From NCBI GenBank assembly GCA_023664325.1, contig JAMPFS010000048.1, positions 1-20,132 of the forward strand: a DNA stretch of 20,132 nt, read 5' to 3'. A program made the position numbers and the translations under genes. Positions 6,913 through 15,216 of the stretch are shown here, one piece after another; the first letter of the stretch is position 1, and each line of letters begins with the position of its first letter. The stretch is from Clostridium sp. (lineage in GTDB: Bacteria > Bacillota > Clostridia > Lachnospirales > Lachnospiraceae). The notes under the pieces are model-generated. The model did not search any database. It was not told the origin of the DNA and saw only the letters and a list, made by a program, of their open reading frames with translations.

Positions 6913-8364
6913 TCACTTCAGGTTCTCCAGTACCTTGAGCAGATATTCCCAGCTTCTCTGTACGGATGCTACATCCATACTCTCCTTTGGGGTATGCACA
7001 TCTGACAGTGTCGGTCCAAATGAAATCATGTCAATATCCATCATCTTTCCGGCAAGAATACCACACTCAAGTCCCGCATGGATTGCCGTTACCTCCGGAG
7101 TTTTCCGGTATACCTCTTCAAAGGTACAGATCATTGTCTCACGAAGCCTTGACTTCACCCGATATTCCCATGCCGGATAATCCGACAGCATCGTCACGGT
7201 TCCGCCGAGATACTCGGTAAATGCCGTCACCTTTTCCATGACAAGCTGCTTACCGCTGGCAGTGTTGCTGCGAATCAGATACCGCATGGAAATGCGCCCA
7301 TCCTCCGTATGCAAAATACCCAGATTTAATGAGGTCTGCACCATACCCTCAATCTCCGGACTCATTTTCTGCATACCGTCCGGTATCTGCTGCAAAGCAA
7401 AAATCAGACGTCTCGTACTCTCCTGATCCATGCACTGCTCCGGTATATCCACAGGCTTCGCCGTGATAAGCAGCTCCGGTTCTGTCGTGGACAGTTCCTG
7501 ATGCATCAGCTTTAAAAATTCCGTCACACTGTATTCCAGCATATGCGCCTGGTTCATTGGCAGACACACCGTTGCCTCCGCCGTGTTGGGAATCGCATTT
7601 TCCTTGCCACCGCCTGCCACGCTGACCAGTGAAAGCGTGCATGCCCGGTTTGCACTCGCCAGTACATTGCCCAGCAGTTTTACTGCATTTTCCCGCTGCT
7701 TGTGAATCTCCATACCCGAATGTCCGCCCAAAAGCCCGCTCACGGCAATGCGGTATGCGCAGGCAGCCGCACGATCTACAGGCTCCTGGCAAAACGGAAT
7801 CTCGCACTGCGCCCTGACACCGCCGGCACAGCTTACACAGAGTACACCTTCCTCCTCCGAATCAATGTTGATGAGACGTTTTCCGGTCAGGTCACTGACG
7901 TCTAACGCTCTCGCTCCCAGCATGCCAATTTCCTCATCACTGGTAAGTAATGCCTCAATCGGCGGATGCGCAATGGTATCCGATGCGAGAATTGCCAGAA
8001 TATATGCGACCGCAATCCCGTCATCGCCGCCCAGCGTAGTTCCTCTCGCCCACACCTTTACACCGTCTGTACAGACTTCCAGACCTTCACGCTCCATATC
8101 CAGTCCGCAGCCTTCCTCACGTTCACAGACCATATCCAGATGCCCCTGCAAAATCACAGGCTCGCTCCGCTCATAGCCCTCTGTTCCTTCGGCAAAAATA
8201 ATGACATTATTTGCCGCATCCCGCCTTGCTTTCAGCCCGTGTTCTTCGGCAAATGCCATGCAAAACTCCGCAATCCGGTCTGTATTGCCTGAACCGTGAG
8301 GAATCGAAGCAATCTTCTGAAAGTAGTAAAATACTTCCTTTGGTGATAATTCCGATACTAACAT
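6913..8364 (-). CDS. pepD: Aminoacyl-histidine dipeptidase (M20C, PepD-like)
   Basis: A 483-residue cytosolic metallopeptidase of normal PepD length that cleaves dipeptides such as Xaa-His. Co-catalytic metal ligands are visible as His75 and Asp77 (ILQGHLDMV), the aspartate pair in LGGDDGIAVA (114-115), catalytic Glu144 and metal ligand Glu145 (LLTSDEEIGM) and Asp168 (NIDSEEEG). A late histidine occurs in GPTLSDVHTPKE near the C-terminus. The lid/dimerisation domain lies between about 185 and 385 and includes SGLLGGHSGMEIHKQR. I chose the start at 8364 (MLVSELSPKEVFYYF) because AGGAGG lies six bases before it; a longer frame upstream has no ribosome site and overlaps the promoter. It is first in an operon with the DUF819 membrane protein. 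Confidence 0.95.
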   Translation of the reverse strand: MLVSELSPKEVFYYFQKIASIPHGSGNTDRIAEFCMAFAEEHGLKARRDAANNVIIFAEGTEGYERSEPVILQGHLDMVCEREEGCGLDMEREGLEVCTDGVKVWARGTTLGGDDGIAVAYILAILASDTIAHPPIEALLTSDEEIGMLGARALDVSDLTGKRLINIDSEEEGVLCVSCAGGVRAQCEIPFCQEPVDRAAACAYRIAVSGLLGGHSGMEIHKQRENAVKLLGNVLASANRACTLSLVSVAGGGKENAIPNTAEATVCLPMNQAHMLEYSVTEFLKLMHQELSTTEPELLITAKPVDIPEQCMDQESTRRLIFALQQIPDGMQKMSPEIEGMVQTSLNLGILHTEDGRISMRYLIRSNTASGKQLVMEKVTAFTEYLGGTVTMLSDYPAWEYRVKSRLRETMICTFEEVYRKTPEVTAIHAGLECGILAGKMMDIDMISFGPTLSDVHTPKESMDVASVQRSWEYLLKVLENLK

Positions 8365-8468
8365 AATGCGTCCTCCTGATACAACCGACTTCCATATCCG
8401 ACAGATTTTATACTGCTGAAATGTTGAATTTGGCAATCCATTTCGTTCGCAAGTATAACAACACTTAT

Positions 8469-8497
8469 AGTTTAACCCGACAGCCGGATATTGTCAA
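8469..8497 (-). promoter_or_regulatory. Predicted promoter for pepD-DUF819
   Basis: On the minus strand a consensus TTGACA (8497-8492) and TAAACT (8474-8469) are separated by 17 bases, about 105 bases before the pepD start. The 236-base gap to the divergent response regulator gene must also hold that gene's promoter. A TATAAT at 8534-8539 on the plus strand is a candidate -10, but I see no well-spaced -35 for it. Confidence 0.6.
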
Positions 8498-8600
8498 AAG
8501 AATTTCTTTGGTCGTGCAGCATGTACAATAAATTATAATATAAGGGAAAACTAACCAAAAACGAATGAAGAACCTGTATAATGAAACTGGAGGTTTTTTT

Positions 8601-9269
8601 ATGGACAAGAAAATTTTGATTATTGAAGACGAAGAAGCTATTCAGAAAATATTGTATGAACCGCTTACCTTTGCAGGCTACAAAGTGATTACCGCATCAG
8701 ACGGGCTTGAAGGCATCAACACATTTCACGAGCAGCATTTTGACCTTATTTTGTTGGATATCATGCTTCCCAAAATTGACGGATATACCGTATGTGAAAT
8801 GATACGGCAGGAATCGCAAATCCCGATTATTCTTTTAACTGCCCTCGATAGCGAGGATGCCCAAATAAAAGGATTTGACAAATTGGCAGATGACTATATT
8901 ACAAAGCCGTTTTCCATAAGGCTCGTCTTAAAGCGTGTGGAATCTCTTTTACGGCGGACATCATCGGATACAGTGTCTGACATGATCCGTTATCGGGACA
9001 TTACTTTGAGTGAATCCGAACGCAAGGTTACTGTTTCCGGAACGGAGATAGCACTTACCCATTTAGAGTTTGACATTCTCCTATTGTTCCTGAAAAACAG
9101 AGGACGTGTTTTTACAAGGGACGACATTCTCAATCTCGTTTGGGGCTATGACTTTGCAGGGGATGAAAAAGGCGTGAATTTCCACATTATGAATTTACGC
9201 AAAAAACTGAATGTGGATTATATTGAAACGGTCAGAGGGGTGGGATATCGAATTGCGAAAGAAAATTAA
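8601..9269 (+). CDS. OmpR/PhoB-type response regulator
   Basis: A 222-residue two-domain response regulator. The receiver domain (1-115) has the acidic pocket Glu9-Asp10-Glu11, phospho-acceptor Asp53 (LILLDIMLPKIDG), Thr80 and Lys102 (DYITKPF). The C-terminal winged helix (about 125-220) has EIALTHLEFDILLLFLKNRG and VFTRDDILNLVWGYDF, ending in VRGVGYRI, typical of OmpR members. I start it at 8601 because GGAGG lies seven T bases upstream; the ATG at 8565 would place that site inside the coding sequence. The downstream histidine kinase gene overlaps its 3' end. Four 11-bp repeats ahead of the ABC genes are its likely binding site. Confidence 0.95.
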   Translation: MDKKILIIEDEEAIQKILYEPLTFAGYKVITASDGLEGINTFHEQHFDLILLDIMLPKIDGYTVCEMIRQESQIPIILLTALDSEDAQIKGFDKLADDYITKPFSIRLVLKRVESLLRRTSSDTVSDMIRYRDITLSESERKVTVSGTEIALTHLEFDILLLFLKNRGRVFTRDDILNLVWGYDFAGDEKGVNFHIMNLRKKLNVDYIETVRGVGYRIAKEN

Positions 9270-10623
9270 GAACAGCCTGAACATCAAAGTGTTTTTATGG
9301 GTCTTTTCTGCCCTGACAATTTGCAGCATGCTGATTTACGGAATTGTATTGACTGTCCTGCCAAAACAATACCAAATTGCATCAGACAGGCAGCTGGATA
9401 CAAACACAAAAATTCTTGTCTCAAAATTACAGGATATGCGTTATGAGGATGCGGTCAGTGAAATATATAATTTCTGTATTCAAAACAATTCGACAGCGAC
9501 CCTAAGTGATGATAATGGAGTGGTGAGCTTTGGCGAAATAAGGGCAGAGCAATTGACAGTTGCGACATCAAGTATCGCAGCCACGGTTATGTTCGCAGAT
9601 GGCAAAACAGAGTACACACTCGTAATATCTTCCATATCAAAGACAGCAGATGTTATTTTAAACCTTATGCTGCGCTTCCTGCCTGCCGTTATTGCCATTA
9701 TTCTTTTACTGTCATTTCTGAGCGCCTTCATTTGCAGCAGGGTTATTGTCAGTCCTATCGCTAAAATCAGTCAAATTTCTAAGCGAATGACATCTCTTGA
9801 TATGACCTGGAGGTGTGATATGAAAAGGAATGACGAGATTGGTGTGCTTGCTTCCAGCCTGAACACAATGGCAGGCCAATTACGGGAAACAATGGAGGCA
9901 CTAACAAATGCCAATCATCAACTGACTGATGATGTGGAAAAGTTCAAAACATTGGAGGAACAGCGCAGAAACTTTTTTGCAGCCGTATCCCATGAATTGA
10001 AAACACCGCTGACAATCTTAAAAGGGCAAATTGAAAATATGATTTTGGGATATGGGGATTATCAAAATCACGAGAAATATTTACCTGAAGCGCTGGAAGC
10101 CACAGAAGATATCGAACATCTTGTCAAAGAGATTATTGACATATCCAAAATGGAAAATATGGACTTGCAGGATACCTTACAGGAAGTTTCGCTAAAACAA
10201 ACAATAAATGATACCGTACAGGCTATTTTACCGCTCGCACGAAATAAGGATATTCAGATACATCAAAATATCAGTACCGATATGGTTCTGTCTGTCAATC
10301 CGGGTCTTTGGACAAAAGCCCTGTCTAATATTATTGGAAATGCTGTACGGCACTCTCCATGCGCTGAAAATGTTTTTATTTCACTGCAATCTTTTGAAAA
10401 TAAAAATATTCTTGTCATTGAAAATACCGGAGTATTTATTCCGGAACATGACCTTCCCCATATGTTTACGCCATTTTACCGGGCAGATAAATCCAGAAGC
10501 AAAACGACTGGCGGAAGCGGTCTGGGGTTATATATTGTCAAAACAATTCTTGACCTGCACGGTATGACCTATTGCATAAAGAACACAGAACATGGCGTTG
10601 CCTTTTTCCTCTATTTAAATTGA
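9253..10623 (+). CDS. Membrane sensor histidine kinase
   Basis: A 456-residue kinase. Order: helix 1 (about 11-33), an extracytoplasmic sensor region of about 95 residues, helix 2 (about 134-160, LPAVIAIILLLSFLSAFICS), HAMP (about 160-215, ending ASSLNTMAGQL), HisKA with phospho-acceptor His247 (AAVSHELKTPLTIL), and HATPase with the N box LSNIIGNAVRHS (Asn359, Asn363) and glycine box GGSGLGLYIVKTIL. I favour the TTG at 9253 (RKKIKNSLNIK follows), which puts the charged N-terminus right before helix 1 and overlaps the regulator gene by 17 bases. The ATG at 9211 would give a longer overlap. The small sensor domain and adjacent exporter suggest an antimicrobial-peptide or envelope-stress sensor, an inference. 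Confidence 0.93.
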   Translation: MRKKIKNSLNIKVFLWVFSALTICSMLIYGIVLTVLPKQYQIASDRQLDTNTKILVSKLQDMRYEDAVSEIYNFCIQNNSTATLSDDNGVVSFGEIRAEQLTVATSSIAATVMFADGKTEYTLVISSISKTADVILNLMLRFLPAVIAIILLLSFLSAFICSRVIVSPIAKISQISKRMTSLDMTWRCDMKRNDEIGVLASSLNTMAGQLRETMEALTNANHQLTDDVEKFKTLEEQRRNFFAAVSHELKTPLTILKGQIENMILGYGDYQNHEKYLPEALEATEDIEHLVKEIIDISKMENMDLQDTLQEVSLKQTINDTVQAILPLARNKDIQIHQNISTDMVLSVNPGLWTKALSNIIGNAVRHSPCAENVFISLQSFENKNILVIENTGVFIPEHDLPHMFTPFYRADKSRSKTTGGSGLGLYIVKTILDLHGMTYCIKNTEHGVAFFLYLN

Positions 10624-10644
10624 TATCAGCTTCATTCTACAAAG

Positions 10645-10674
10645 AGCTGTCAGCAATTTGCTGGCAGCTTTTTT
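10645..10674 (+). terminator. Terminator after the histidine kinase
   Basis: AGCTGTCAGCA (10645-10655) pairs with TGCTGGCAGCT (10659-10669) over 11 bp with one G-U, a three-base loop, and a following T-run to 10674. It separates the two-component transcript from the ABC transporter operon. Confidence 0.88.
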
Positions 10675-10680
10675 ACAATT

Positions 10681-10733
10681 AAATCAAAGCCTTATCGAAA
10701 GCAAATCAAAAACAAATCAATCGTCTGTATGAT
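10681..10733 (+). promoter_or_regulatory. Four 11-bp repeats and -10 box: response-regulator operator/promoter of the ABC operon
   Basis: Four consecutive 11-base units begin at 10681, 10692, 10703 and 10714: AAATCAAAGCC, TTATCGAAAGC, AAATCAAAAAC and AAATCAATCGT. One turn-length spacing of direct repeats is the known binding mode of OmpR/PhoB-type regulators. A TATGAT -10 box follows at 10728-10733 with no recognisable -35, as expected of an activator-dependent promoter. The array starts just after the kinase terminator. Confidence 0.65.
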
Positions 10734-10743
10734 ATGGGCAGAA

Positions 10744-10953
10744 TAGGCAATTGCGAAACTCTGTTAATTCTATATCATGGTTGTGCAACATATACAAATC
10801 CATAAGCAGGTACTTTGGAACCGTTGGTACTTAGGTGCCGTACTTTGGCACCTTATGTACCATTACGAGTGACAAGTAGCGTAAGCGTGCCAGCGTTGGA
10901 TTGTATATGTTGTACAACAAAAGAAAGAGAAAAGAGAGTTTCGCAATTGTCTA
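10744..10953. mobile_element. 210-bp MITE-like element with 10-bp target duplication
   Basis: Terminal inverted repeats of 19 bp with one mismatch: TAGGCAATTGCGAAACTCT at 10744-10762 and its partner at 10935-10953. Both ends are flanked by the same 10-mer ATGGGCAGAA (10734-10743 and 10954-10963), a target-site duplication. An inner pair of 18-mers (10780-10797 and 10901-10918, one mismatch) is placed symmetrically 36 and 35 bases from the ends. A central hairpin pairs 10826-10839 with 10847-10861. It has no coding capacity and would need a transposase in trans. It lies between the -10 box and the ribosome site of the exporter operon. Together with the terminator and repeats it accounts for the 361-base gap. 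Confidence 0.85.
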
Positions 10954-10984
10954 ATGGGCAGAAAGAAAGGAGTTACACACCCGG

Positions 10985-12346
10985 ATGAATTTTGCAGAGA
11001 GAGCTTTTGCTTATATATCACGCAAAAAAGGGAAAACAATAAGCCTGTTTTTGGTGGTATTTGTAGTGGCGGTTTTTCTGATTTCATGCTTTGCTGTTTT
11101 GAATGCATCAGAGAGATTATCAGAAGATATTCGGACTTCTCTTGGAGCAGCTTTTTATATCAGAGCAAAGACCGAAGTGGCTGCGAATGAAAACGGCGAA
11201 ACACAGATAAAAGAAAATAATGTCCATATCACCCAGAAGGAAATAGACGAAATTATGCAGACAGGAGAAATCAAATATTATAACCCCCTCAATTATGGTT
11301 TTGCTAAGAGCGATGGGATTCAATTTATCCCCGGTGATAAACATACTGAAAATAACAATATGGGAAAAGTGACAGGGCTTCGCTTTTCCGCACTTGCCCC
11401 TGATTTTACAGACGAAACGGTCGCTTTGGCAGACGGAAGACATATCACTGACACGGATAGCGGAAAAATCCTCGTCAGCGAACAATTAGCAGATGCCAAT
11501 CATCTGTCGGTTGGCGACACGCTGACGCTGACCCATGCAAGGCTCGGTGAGGCTGACGGAACATACATTGATGAGATACCGGTTAAGACAGCCTATGCCC
11601 AAGTGGAAATATCGGGAATATACCGATTAAATATTGAAGATACCACTGCGAAACCAACAGCAGGGCTTTCTGAAAATGAGATATATGCAAGCCTTGATGT
11701 TTTGAACAAACTGCATGAGAGTGAAATCGGCATTTACACAGGGGAAGTTGATTTTTACATGACTGACCCCGCAAAACTTGAAAGCATTACCCGTAATATT
11801 ATGCAGTCACAAGCGATTGACTGGACAACACATTTTATCCGTACAAACGATTTCCAGTATGCCAGGATAGGCGACCGGTTATCCTCCCTCGCTAACCTGA
11901 TGAAAATACTGCTTGTCCTTGTATCAGTTGTCAGTACAGCGTTTTTGACCCTGCTGTTAACCATGCGCATGCGCAGCCGAATGCGGGAAGCAGGTATTTT
12001 GCTTGCAGCGGGATTTTCAAAAGGACAGATTATGGCAGGATTTCTGTTGGAAGTACTATCGGTTGCGATAATTGCACTGGGGTTATCCTATGTCGTTTCG
12101 TTAAGCGTCACGGAATTGTTAGGCCATAGTGTTTTGGGCGAATTACAGCCTAACCTGTTAAATGATGAGACACTAACAGCAGGACTCCAAAACGACATTC
12201 AAATCGACAATTATCTGAAACCGGGCGCTATAAAAACACTGCTTATTTATTCGTGCCAGTTCGTTGTAATTGCCGTTTCTGCCTTTGTGTCCTCTATTAT
12301 GATGATGCGGCTGAAACCAAAAGAAATTTTATCAAAGATGAGTTAG
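10985..12346 (+). CDS. ABC transporter permease (FtsX/MacB type), first subunit
   Basis: A 453-residue membrane subunit with MacB-like layout: a cytoplasmic start, helix 1 (about 17-37, ISLFLVVFVVAVFLISCFAV), a large extracytoplasmic domain (about 40-300), then three helices of the FtsX domain (about 305-330, 350-372 and 415-440). The loop MRMRSRMREAGILLAAGFSKGQI is the usual coupling segment. It ends RLKPKEILSKMS. This is the type VII mechanotransmission fold, not the ten-helix BceB fold. AAAGGAG lies 12 bases before the ATG. It is first in a three-gene operon and its likely role is export or removal of an envelope-active compound. Confidence 0.92.
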   Translation: MNFAERAFAYISRKKGKTISLFLVVFVVAVFLISCFAVLNASERLSEDIRTSLGAAFYIRAKTEVAANENGETQIKENNVHITQKEIDEIMQTGEIKYYNPLNYGFAKSDGIQFIPGDKHTENNNMGKVTGLRFSALAPDFTDETVALADGRHITDTDSGKILVSEQLADANHLSVGDTLTLTHARLGEADGTYIDEIPVKTAYAQVEISGIYRLNIEDTTAKPTAGLSENEIYASLDVLNKLHESEIGIYTGEVDFYMTDPAKLESITRNIMQSQAIDWTTHFIRTNDFQYARIGDRLSSLANLMKILLVLVSVVSTAFLTLLLTMRMRSRMREAGILLAAGFSKGQIMAGFLLEVLSVAIIALGLSYVVSLSVTELLGHSVLGELQPNLLNDETLTAGLQNDIQIDNYLKPGAIKTLLIYSCQFVVIAVSAFVSSIMMMRLKPKEILSKMS

Positions 12347-12355
12347 GAGAAAAAA

Positions 12356-13657
12356 ATGAGCTTTTTGAAAAGAGCAGTTTTGTACTGCATAAGACAACGG
12401 TTTAAAACGGTTATATTATTTCTGGTACTGACACTGATTGCTGCCTTCATGCTTACGGGCATTGCCATCCGTGATGCAGCAAAAGATGCAACAGCAGATG
12501 TTCAGACAGCCATTGGTGGAAAAATAGAACTTAACCTTGACACAGACGGACACATGGGAAGCGAGCAGCAAAATGAGTGGGGTACTGTTTCCGGTTACAA
12601 CGGAGATTTCATCACGCAGGAAATTGTAGACGCAATCAAAACGGTTGACGGTGTTGTGGACTACAATTCCGAAGACACAGCGGGTTATTACGGTGCAGGC
12701 GTTGATTTTCACTATCTGCCCGCTGCCTTTGATTTGAGCTATACACAGTATGGGGAAGCATCAAGCTATACCGCAACATTGTCATCGGAAAAATGTTCCA
12801 AATTCCAAGACGGCACATACAAGTTGGTGGACGGAAGGCATATTACGCCGGATGATAAACACGCCTGTTTGATTTCAAAAGAACTTGCCGACTATAACGG
12901 GCTGTCTGTCGGCAGTCAGATGAAAATGTACTCTCTGGACTCGGATACGATATCAGCGTTTGAAATCGTGGGAATTTTTGACGGTACGGAAGGCACTTCG
13001 GGAAATGCTTTGACCGTAGATGAAATTTCTGCAAATTGCGGCTATATAGACTATGCGACCATGTTTGAATGTTTCAGAAATGAACTGGACGGCTATCAGC
13101 AGTTGACAATTTATGTGGAAGACCCCGTTAGTGTTCAGAATGTCTGCGACAAAATTTCCGCCTTACCAGAGTTAAAAGGCAAAACCTTAGCACTTAGCAT
13201 TGATACAGATGAATATGAGGTCATATCGACACCTTTGGAATCCCTGCAAAAACTGGTGAATACAACGATGATCATTATTTCCATTGTCAGCGTTGTTATC
13301 CTGACATTGCTTTTGACAATCTGGATTAGAGGGCGGAAAAAAGAAATCGGTATTTTACTTTCCATTGGCAAAAGCAAGGCAAATATCATTTTGCAAATCT
13401 TTACAGAAACCTTTGCCGTGGCTGTTACTTCATTTACGGCATCTATACCGCTTAGCAATTTGACAGCCCAAAAAGCGGGAGCGTTTTTGGTATCCCAAAT
13501 TACCACAGGAACAGCAACTCTCAATGTGAAGATTGATGCAGCCTATCTGCTCCCGTTATGTATGATTGGCATTTTACTGGTTATTGCAGCGGTTATTGCT
13601 TCATCATGGACGGTTGTTCGCCGGAAGCCAAAAGATATTCTTACGAAAATGAGTTGA
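12356..13657 (+). CDS. ABC transporter permease (FtsX/MacB type), second subunit
   Basis: A 433-residue paralogue of the preceding permease with the same plan: helix 1 (about 15-36, TVILFLVLTLIAAFMLTGIA), an extracytoplasmic domain of about 250 residues, then three C-terminal helices (about 288-310, 340-362 and 393-418). The coupling loop is IRGRKKEIGILLSIGKSKANI and the tail is RRKPKDILTKMS, near-identical to the end of the first permease. Shared motifs such as LVDGRHITPDDKH, matching ADGRHITDTDSGK upstream, support gene duplication. It begins nine bases after the first permease, with AGGAG six bases before the ATG, so the two probably form a heterodimer. Confidence 0.92.
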   Translation: MSFLKRAVLYCIRQRFKTVILFLVLTLIAAFMLTGIAIRDAAKDATADVQTAIGGKIELNLDTDGHMGSEQQNEWGTVSGYNGDFITQEIVDAIKTVDGVVDYNSEDTAGYYGAGVDFHYLPAAFDLSYTQYGEASSYTATLSSEKCSKFQDGTYKLVDGRHITPDDKHACLISKELADYNGLSVGSQMKMYSLDSDTISAFEIVGIFDGTEGTSGNALTVDEISANCGYIDYATMFECFRNELDGYQQLTIYVEDPVSVQNVCDKISALPELKGKTLALSIDTDEYEVISTPLESLQKLVNTTMIIISIVSVVILTLLLTIWIRGRKKEIGILLSIGKSKANIILQIFTETFAVAVTSFTASIPLSNLTAQKAGAFLVSQITTGTATLNVKIDAAYLLPLCMIGILLVIAAVIASSWTVVRRKPKDILTKMS

Positions 13658-13670
13658 GGAGGACATTGAA

Positions 13671-14303
13671 ATGTGTATCATGAAAACCTGTAATGTGAAA
13701 TATTCCTATGACGGAAATCGATTTGTTCTGAAAAATATTTCTACCGAATTTGAGGCGGGAAAAATTTATGCAATTCTCGGGTCATCCGGCTGCGGAAAGA
13801 CAACCCTTCTCTCCCTGCTTGGCGGATTGGACAGCCCGTCTGATGGACAGGTGTTGTTTCAGGGAGAAGATATTGCAAAAAAGGGGCTTGCATGGCACCG
13901 TAAGAACAATGTGGCTTTCGTCTTTCAAAGCTATAATCTGATTGACTATATGACGCCTGCCGAGAATGTAGCTCTGACCTCCAAACTGCCACCGCTGCCT
14001 ATCCTGGAGCGTTTGGGGCTTACAAAGGAAGAATCAAGACGAAATGTCCTGAAGCTCTCTGGCGGTCAGCAGCAGCGTGTGGCGATTGCCCGTGCATTGG
14101 CTTCATCTGCAAAGATTATCCTTGCAGATGAACCGACCGGAAATCTTGACGAAGATACTGCTGCCCCGATTACAAACATTTTAAAAGAATGCGCGCATCA
14201 GATGAATAAGTGTGTAATTATTGTGACACACTCAGGCGGATTAGCCAAACAGGCTGATGTGGTTATGCAATTAAAGAAAGGGGAATTGCTCATCAAAAAA
14301 TAA
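13671..14303 (+). CDS. ABC transporter ATP-binding protein (MacB/LolD type)
   Basis: A 210-residue ATPase with complete motifs: Walker A GSSGCGKTT (37-45), Q-loop Gln86 (FVFQSYNLIDY), signature LSGGQQQR (129-136), Walker B IILADEPT with Asp153 and Glu154, D-loop GNLD, and switch His187 (IVTHS). The stretch between Q-loop and signature is only about 42 residues and contains the proline-rich TSKLPPLPILERLGL, so the helical subdomain is somewhat shorter than in LolD or MacB. GAGGAGG lies eight bases before the first ATG, 13 bases after the second permease stop. It powers the two FtsX-type subunits. Confidence 0.94.
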   Translation: MCIMKTCNVKYSYDGNRFVLKNISTEFEAGKIYAILGSSGCGKTTLLSLLGGLDSPSDGQVLFQGEDIAKKGLAWHRKNNVAFVFQSYNLIDYMTPAENVALTSKLPPLPILERLGLTKEESRRNVLKLSGGQQQRVAIARALASSAKIILADEPTGNLDEDTAAPITNILKECAHQMNKCVIIVTHSGGLAKQADVVMQLKKGELLIKK

Positions 14304-14321
14304 CTCATGACAGAGTTATAA

Positions 14322-14350
14322 TTGTAATGCGGTCGTTTGTATGCTATAAT
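14322..14350 (+). promoter_or_regulatory. Predicted promoter for pnuC
   Basis: TTGTAA (14322-14327) and a perfect TATAAT (14345-14350) are 17 bases apart, 36 bases before the pnuC start. A small stem ATAACTC/GAGTTAT (14300-14319) without a T-run overlaps the end of the ATPase gene, so only partial separation of the transcripts is expected. Confidence 0.7.
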
Positions 14351-14385
14351 TTGAGCGCTATAAAATCATGCAAAAGAGGTAAAAA

Positions 14386-15069
14386 ATGAGTAATCCCATA
14401 AAAAATTTATCCAAAAAAGAATGGCTGCTTTGGATTGGTTCATTGGCAATTGTCGCGGTGTCCAATATCTTATCGCAGGATGCAGACTGGATGACACTGG
14501 CAGCAGCAATAATTGGTGTCACATCATTAATTTTTGCGGCAAAAGGCAATGTATGGGCGCAGATTTTGATGATTGTATTCAGTGTTTTATATGGCATCAT
14601 TTCCTATCGCTTTCGGTATTGGGGAGAAATGATAACTTATTTAGGAATGACTATGCCTATGGCTATATGGTCAACCATCACATGGATCAAAAACCCGTCT
14701 AAAGAAAGCAAAAATGAGGTTGCAATCCAAAAATTGAGTTGGAAACATATAATATTGCTTGTTTTTTTCGGTGTCATTGTTACAGGGGGATTTTATGTTA
14801 TTTTGCGGGTACTCCATACACCTAATATTATATTCAGCACGATTTCCGTTACAACGAGCTTTTTAGCAGCTTCCTTAACTATGTTACGTTCTTCTTATTA
14901 TGCGTTGGGATATGCATCAAATGATATTGTTTTGATTATTCTTTGGACTTTGGCTTCGATGGAGAACCCTGCCTACATTCCCGTGATTGTAAATTTTGCG
15001 ATTTTCTTTTTTAATGACATGTATGGGTTCATAAGTTGGAGGAAACGAGAGTTAAAACAGTCTGCTTAA
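14386..15069 (+). CDS. pnuC: Nicotinamide riboside/mononucleotide transporter PnuC
   Basis: A 227-residue membrane protein of PnuC length with about seven helices. Typical segments are the N-terminal WMTLAAAIIGVTSLIFAAKG, NVWAQILMIVFSVLYGIISY, RYWGEMITYLGMTMPMAIWS, and the C-terminal VNFAIFFFNDMYGFISWRKR. PnuC proteins admit NAD precursors (nicotinamide riboside) by facilitated diffusion, with trapping by a kinase. AGAGG lies before the ATG, and it has its own promoter, so it is not obligatorily tied to the ABC operon. I see no NAD-binding riboswitch structure in the short leader. Confidence 0.92.
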   Translation: MSNPIKNLSKKEWLLWIGSLAIVAVSNILSQDADWMTLAAAIIGVTSLIFAAKGNVWAQILMIVFSVLYGIISYRFRYWGEMITYLGMTMPMAIWSTITWIKNPSKESKNEVAIQKLSWKHIILLVFFGVIVTGGFYVILRVLHTPNIIFSTISVTTSFLAASLTMLRSSYYALGYASNDIVLIILWTLASMENPAYIPVIVNFAIFFFNDMYGFISWRKRELKQSA

Positions 15070-15080
15070 ACAGAGCAAGA

Positions 15081-15133
15081 CGGTCGCAAATCCCTTGTTT
15101 AAACAAAAGTGCATAAACAAACAGATTCCGGCT
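15081..15133 (+). repeat. Degenerate ~50-bp direct repeat, copy A
   Basis: This segment aligns with 17674-17724 on the same strand. Both begin CGG, share CTTGTTT, then a 19-base core AACAAAAGTG-C/T-ATAAACA with one mismatch, and end CCGGCT. The other copy lies at the 3' end of an Rpn-family gene. Together they bracket the propeller, zinc-ribbon and DUF6304 genes. The rest of the 147-base gap holds only a weak AT-rich hairpin (15144-15173). Confidence 0.4.
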
Positions 15134-15216
15134 TCCCCCTCAAAATTATAAATATGCCTTAACAGGTATAATTCCTCCACATGCGGCCCCTCTCATTTTT
15201 TTATGGATTTTTTGGT

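Noticed and set aside
7349..7807. 152-residue open frame inside pepD, and long plus-strand frames opposite it.
   Set aside because: All overlap the clear M20C dipeptidase and have no family features; they reflect its higher GC and codon pattern.
8534..8539. TATAAT upstream of the response regulator as a promoter.
   Set aside because: No -35 at 16-18 bases was found (TTGGTC is 20 bases away), so I mention it only as a candidate within another entry.
15144..15173. AT-rich hairpin between pnuC and the converging propeller gene as a bidirectional terminator.
   Set aside because: The stem is mismatched and lacks a T-run on either side; too weak to call.
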